This document shows positions 59,599-64,000 of a stretch of DNA of 64,000 bases, one piece after another. This DNA is from Galaxea fascicularis (taxonomy: Eukaryota; Cnidaria; Anthozoa; Scleractinia; Euphylliidae). The stretch covers positions 5,369,643 through 5,433,642 of the forward strand of contig OX419347.1 of the NCBI GenBank assembly GCA_948470475.1, written 5' to 3'. Within the stretch, counting starts at the first letter, position 1; every line of letters begins with the position of its first letter. The position numbers and the translations under genes are program-made. Under the pieces are notes generated by a model. The model was given only the letters and a program-made list of their open reading frames with translations, had not been told where the DNA came from and did not search any database.

Positions 59599-59776
59599 AA
59601 TAGGCCATTTCTAAGTTCATGTCTGCCTCCTGTTCAAAGCGAGTCTAAGTGCGAAGTTTTTGTGATGGTAATTAGTTCTACTTTACATATGAATGAAAAC
59701 TAATTTTCATAACAAAAACTTCGCACTTAGACTCGCTTTGAAGAGGAGGCAGACATGAACTCGGAAATGGACTATT
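59599..59776. mobile_element. Complete hairpin element, AATAGGCCATTT family
   Basis: Arms of ~67 bases (for example AAGCGAGTCTAAGTGCGAAG and its complement) surround a 40-base loop with CTACTTTACATATGAATG. Ends AATAGGCCATTT / GAAATGGACTATT. A half copy lies at 12113-12235, and the hairpin at 39922-40077 shares the terminal dozen bases. Confidence 0.9.
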
Positions 59777-60635
59777 TTACTGAGTAGTTTGTGTACCATG
59801 TAGGCCGAGTATGAGGATACAAAAACAGTCAAAATCTTTAAGCCCACAACGACCTAATTTTTCCACCAGTCCCCTGTATTTGGCAATCATTTGTTGATAC
59901 CTTCTAGTACGTATCAATTATAGTAAATTACTGAGAAGAATTTAATGACATGAATTTTGACAAGTAATCTCAAGCTATCTTTAACTTAAAGAGGAAGGGG
60001 TATATATTTTTTCTTTATTCTTTTTCTTCGTATCAGTAAAACTGATATTTTTTCTTCATTCTTATAAATATGATATTTATAAGAATGAAGAATAAAATAT
60101 TCCCCTGCCTTTTATCCGTACCAGTTTCTTTCTATTTTCCTAGCTGAATTTTAATCAAACACAAAAATATCATCGGTTTTCCTCGCAAACAATTACGGCT
60201 TGCCAAGGTGGTTGGCGTTGAATCCAATGCAAATATTGGTATGTCAAATGTACTGTCCATTTCACCTCGACTGTTTCTACCGTCGTTTTTCCTATGCTAC
60301 ATTTGTCAATCTGTATTAACACGGACGTATTGGTTAGAATTGTATGCCTTCTTCGGATATACCCTAATAAAGCTAGACAGTTTGGAATTTGCTTTGAATG
60401 TTTTTTTTTCGTGTTATTTACTCCACCTGCGCGCGAAATTGCAACGAGGACTATATCGACCAATGACATCGGTTTTTGCACCTGCAATGTCATTCGAACC
60501 TTCAGTTCCATTATTTTTCCCTGTGAGGTGTCATGTGATAACCGATGTTAAGTCTGTTGAATTTTTCAGTTTTATCTATTTAAGGGCTTTGAGCTAAAAG
60601 CTAAGATCTCGCTACGCTTCGAGCTTTATGCTGTA

Positions 60636-63125
60636 ATGCATGTCAACGCGGCCCTCGGTTTCATTATTTTATTGTTTGCCTTTGCAACAGTCAGGTTCAA
60701 CGTTTCTCTTGGAAAATATCACATATCTGTGAATATCTTCTTTGAAGAATCTAGCACCGATGTAACACGGAGAATCGTAAATAAGGCTGTCGAACGATAT
60801 CAGTTCGATCAAAATGATCCTTCATCAGTAAATGCTGTTCGTTTAAGCTTTAAAGTAGTGAGATACAACAGAACTGTAAGCAGCATCTTGACCTTCAACA
60901 TCGATCGCTTTTGTAAACTCTCGACATCTTTGTGTTCGGGGATCTTTGTTGATATCTCAAGTCACGAACTGATTTTGTCTTCTTTAATGAGGAGATCAAA
61001 TATTGTTACTGTTGGGTTGTTTCAGACAAGCGGTATTCCATGGACACAGGTATGTTTGAATTTCTTTCTCAAAAGGAAAAAAAAATTGTTACATTTACTG
61101 AGTGCAGTCTAGGTTCCAAAAGGACACGAGCATATGCATTCGTATGAAGCCCTGCTGTTTTTAGAACCAATGTCTAACAACTGGCTTATTTCTCCACAAA
61201 TGCAAAACGTTGAATAAAAAACTGAAATTCTCAACAGCTTTCATTTCATCGGACTCATTTTAGGACTTGATCCTCAGAAATGCAGAAGTTACTGCTGTTT
61301 CAGTAGCACCATTTCGATGGCCACATTTTAGGATTTCATCCACAGACACAAACGCCAGAACCAACTTGTACAGCATAATAAATAGCACCATGCAGGGGAT
61401 AGTACCGCGCAGTGGCTTTTATTTGAATGGTCACACTTTAGGATTTCATCCACAGACTCAAAGTTATAGCCACCTGGGACAGCATAATAAACAGCACCAC
61501 AGGAAACTTTATTTGAATGGGTACACTTTCCATTAATTCAGCTTCATTTAAATATTGAGACTCTGCCAAAGTCTGGTCTCAGATTGAAAAGTTGTAGTTA
61601 ATAGTACTGTTGTCATATGCTCAAGGTAGCTGTCCGTCGAATGGAGTAACAGTCACAAGCTAGAAGTCTTAGATTGCTCGTTTTTAATGATCAAAATCTA
61701 ACTCATATCACCCTCTGAGATCCAGGCTGAATTAGCAGATTAGTCAGTGTCTAGGTAGAATGTGATTAAGACTAATCAGCTGGTATTTTCTTTACTCGAC
61801 CCTGTGCAAATCAGTCATCGAAACACCTGAAAATCTTTTAGCAAGGTTAAATTAGTGTTTTTGTCTTCGCGGATCTATCTCCCTCTTCATTGAATCAGAA
61901 ATCGGAAAACTCATACTTTCATAATTTACTCAAGCTTACAGTTTTGAAAAACCCATTATAACAAGGCTTCCGTTTTCAAATGAAAAAAAAAAATATGTAC
62001 TGGGCTTTAGGCGGTGAAGTGTTTTGACAATTGGCATAGTTCAAACGCATTTTCTCCAAGGCAAATGGTCTCTAATAACGACGCCTCTTGTCGGAAAAGA
62101 ACAATTTGAAATGAAGCACAATTAATGCTTCTTGTTTAACTCGTTTAAAGGCTTCCTCTCTAATAGTCATGTTGTTCACGAACGAATAAGCTTAACCTTT
62201 TCAGTCCTTAACGGAAAACATTTTTATCTGACTTGAAATCTATAAGCTTCGGCGTATATTGATTGATTTTCGGGGTGTTTAATAAACAAAGCTCGACAAA
62301 TACATAAAAGAGAAAGATTTTAAAGTACATTAATAATTAATCACGCAAATGCGAATAAAAACTAAATCAACGGTTGTATTTCGTAAAGAACTTTCCAGCA
62401 TACAGACAAAGTTACATATTTCTCTAATTGTTAAAAGATTTCCGAATTGAATTAATTTTTTCTTCGACTAATGCTGATTTTCCTCAATCCCACGTATCTA
62501 ATCTGCTTCTTTAGTCAGTTCATAATTTTATCCGGTTTACAAAATATTAGCGGCACAATAGAATAGAATTTCAATGGTTTTCCTTGAAAATAAGGTTCCG
62601 CATTTAATAGCGGAAGTTTTTCTCGTGCAAACAGTCTGGCGAACAAAACATCAGTTAGAAAGTAAGGATATTGTCGTCGGTCATAAGTGTAAACAAGCAC
62701 AACTTTTCGCCTCAACGTCATGACTAAGATATTCGTACTTTGACTTTTTTTCGTTCCGGCCTTTCGACATTAAAGCTTTAATTAATGTTTTTATTATTTT
62801 TTCAGCCTCACGTAATGCCAGTGTGTTTCCACGGTCAAAAGAATCGAGATTCGAATTTCGTTTATCAGTTTGGGTCCAGTTTTGATCAGAAACGGGGCCT
62901 TACTTTTGCATATGGACGGCCATTGTATCTATCCTCCATTTAGACAAAACGAAATCAATTTAAATTCCTGCTGAATCAAGTTTTATTTTCTCACATCCTC
63001 CTAAAATGGTTTTATCTTTATGAGAGCGGCGTGATAAATATATAAAATCCATTTCTACGGTACACAAGTAACTTCAATTTTGATACTGATTTGGCCCAGT
63101 TCAGAAGCCGCTCCACTCATGTACA

Positions 63126-63172
<47 letters not shown>

Positions 63173-63216
63173 GCTTATTCAATATGTATTTATACGGAGA
63201 AGGCATTATACATTTA

Positions 63217-63249
<33 letters not shown>

Positions 63250-63254
63250 AATGA

Positions 63255-63301
<47 letters not shown>

Positions 63302-64000
63302 GCAGACCTTGTCGAACTTAACAACGCTGCCGCACAGAATTAAAACTGCCGTACCGAACTGATTTAGACGCCGCTCCTTTGCCGGACTTAATTCATCAGT
63401 TAGGTTCGGCATATGAGTTGAGCAGCGTCTGAACCGGGCCTTATTCAAACCTGCTGTATACAGTTCAGATAGAATACTTTACTGAATACATATTATGCCT
63501 CAACTCCCACTTAGTTGCTGACAGCAGGAAATATTACAGTATTGTCTTTCAATTTGCTAAATGCTTCGTCATACTATATAGATATTTGTCGGCAATTGTA
63601 CAAGGCCGACTAAAACAAATCAATCAGGAATTCTGGAGTCCACAATAGAACCAGCTGCTAGTGCTGTACATGGAAAACGAAAATTCATTGTCAAAATAAT
63701 TTGAACTGTGATTGCAATGACTCTAATAAATCGCGTTTTGACTATCTACAGGAAAGTCCTATTGAATTAACAAGAATAGCTGCTCCTTCGATGAAGCACT
63801 ACGCATCCGCTATACGAGACGTCGTCAAGAAAATGGGTTGGCGCACAATCAGTTTGGTATTGTCCGCTGATTACGAAGGCAAAGTATTTGAAGAGGAGAT
63901 GCTAAAATATTCAGTGGAAGAAAAATGGGATATTTTGCACACAGTGTGGATGTTAAAAAGCTCGGAAAACAGGGCTGAGCTAAAAGGCATGATCAAACAA
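60636..64000 (+). CDS. Ionotropic glutamate receptor-like gene, 5' part (runs off window)
   Basis: Exon 1 is 60636-61049 (138 residues, donor CAG/GTATGT). Exon 2 starts at 62806 after TTTTTTCAG; its only in-phase donor is a weak one at 62860, so it probably covers 62806-62859. Exon 3 starts at 63752 after TATCTACAG and is open to the window end. The N-terminus has a signal-peptide-like stretch (LGFIILLFAFATVRF). The rest resembles the amino-terminal ligand-binding domain (periplasmic-binding type I fold) of glutamate receptors: NIVTVGLFQTSGIPWTQ, then LTRIAAPSMKHYASAIRDVV and MGWRTISLVLSADYEGKVFE, whose layout is closest to NMDA-type NTDs. Membrane segments and pore would lie beyond the window, so class C GPCRs or receptor guanylate cyclases, which share this fold, are not excluded. 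Two repeat insertions lie in its introns. Confidence 0.65.
61290..61532 (-). repeat. ~108-bp tandem-repeat family, reverse orientation
   Basis: Two to three units such as TTTAGGATTTCATCCACAGA, GGTCACACTTTAGG and CAGCATAATAAACAGCACCA, which are the complement of units in the array at 8040-8812. They lie in intron 1 of the receptor gene. Confidence 0.75.
63093..63440. mobile_element. Harbinger-like MITE in the receptor gene intron 2
   Basis: GGCCCAGTTCAGAAGCCGCT at the left and the inverted AGCGTCTGAACCGGGCC at the right. Inner parts (CATGTACAGAACCTAATTGA / TTAGGTTCGGCATATGAG) pair as well. The terminal GGCCC(A/C)GTTCAGA matches the element at 437-824. The target duplication is unclear. Confidence 0.65.

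Larger units (their letters stand above)
57698..60635. other. Repeat-rich interval before the receptor gene
   Basis: It holds a CAT microsatellite (about 57838-57890), (TAA)n tracts (58378-58408, 59356-59390) and two hairpin elements listed separately. Just before the receptor start there is a CCAAT (about 60459) and a TATTTAAG (about 60577), which could be promoter elements. No exon is evident. Confidence 0.45.

Noticed and set aside
1..64000. CRISPR arrays, prophage or bacterial operons
   Set aside because: Repeats found are microsatellites, diverged tandem units or inverted repeats; gene structure is intron-rich and animal throughout.

Overview
The window is nuclear DNA of an animal, most likely an anthozoan cnidarian (stony coral or relative). 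The grounds are GT-AG introns of 0.1-4 kb, metazoan gene families (SOX, reticulon, CFAP57, a glutamate-receptor-like ligand domain), AT-rich non-coding sequence, and a dense load of short fold-back elements, a tRNA-derived SINE, LINE scraps and a Penelope-like reverse transcriptase. I see no bacterial operons, CRISPR array or clear tRNA/rRNA gene. The species call is inference.

Layout. 1-3.6 kb: repeats. 3.6-4.5 kb (-): a single-exon SOX gene. 4.5-11.2 kb: intergenic, with a degenerate ~108-bp tandem array. 11.3-16.9 kb (+): a six-exon reticulon with a KKxx ER tail and an anomalous first splice junction. 17-20.5 kb: SINE and two opposed LINE remnants. 20.5-27.5 kb (+): a six-exon von Willebrand A protein of 562 residues whose vWA domain lies between two copies of an unrecognised ~100-residue module. 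27.5-29.9 kb: intergenic. 29.9-47.5 kb (-): a complete 18-exon CFAP57 (WDR65) gene of 1213 codons; the exon phases all agree. 47.6-50.8 kb: a 3.14-kb insertion with ~57-bp terminal inverted repeats and a perfect 9-bp target duplication, carrying a frameshifted Penelope-like reverse transcriptase, placed 174 bp upstream of the CFAP57 start codon. 50.8-60.6 kb: repeats and a possible unrecognised minus-strand gene of at least three phase-compatible exons. 60.6 kb to the end (+): the 5' part of an ionotropic glutamate receptor-like gene running off the window.

The genes do not form a pathway. CFAP57 is a ciliary axoneme protein, the reticulon shapes ER membrane, SOX is a transcription factor, and the right-hand gene is a probable receptor.

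Most worth following: the TIR/TSD unit enclosing the Penelope RT and its displacement of the CFAP57 upstream region; the symmetric vWA protein; the one-base shortfall at reticulon exon 1/2; long perfect hairpins beside CFAP57 splice sites; and the minus-strand gene at 54-57.7 kb.
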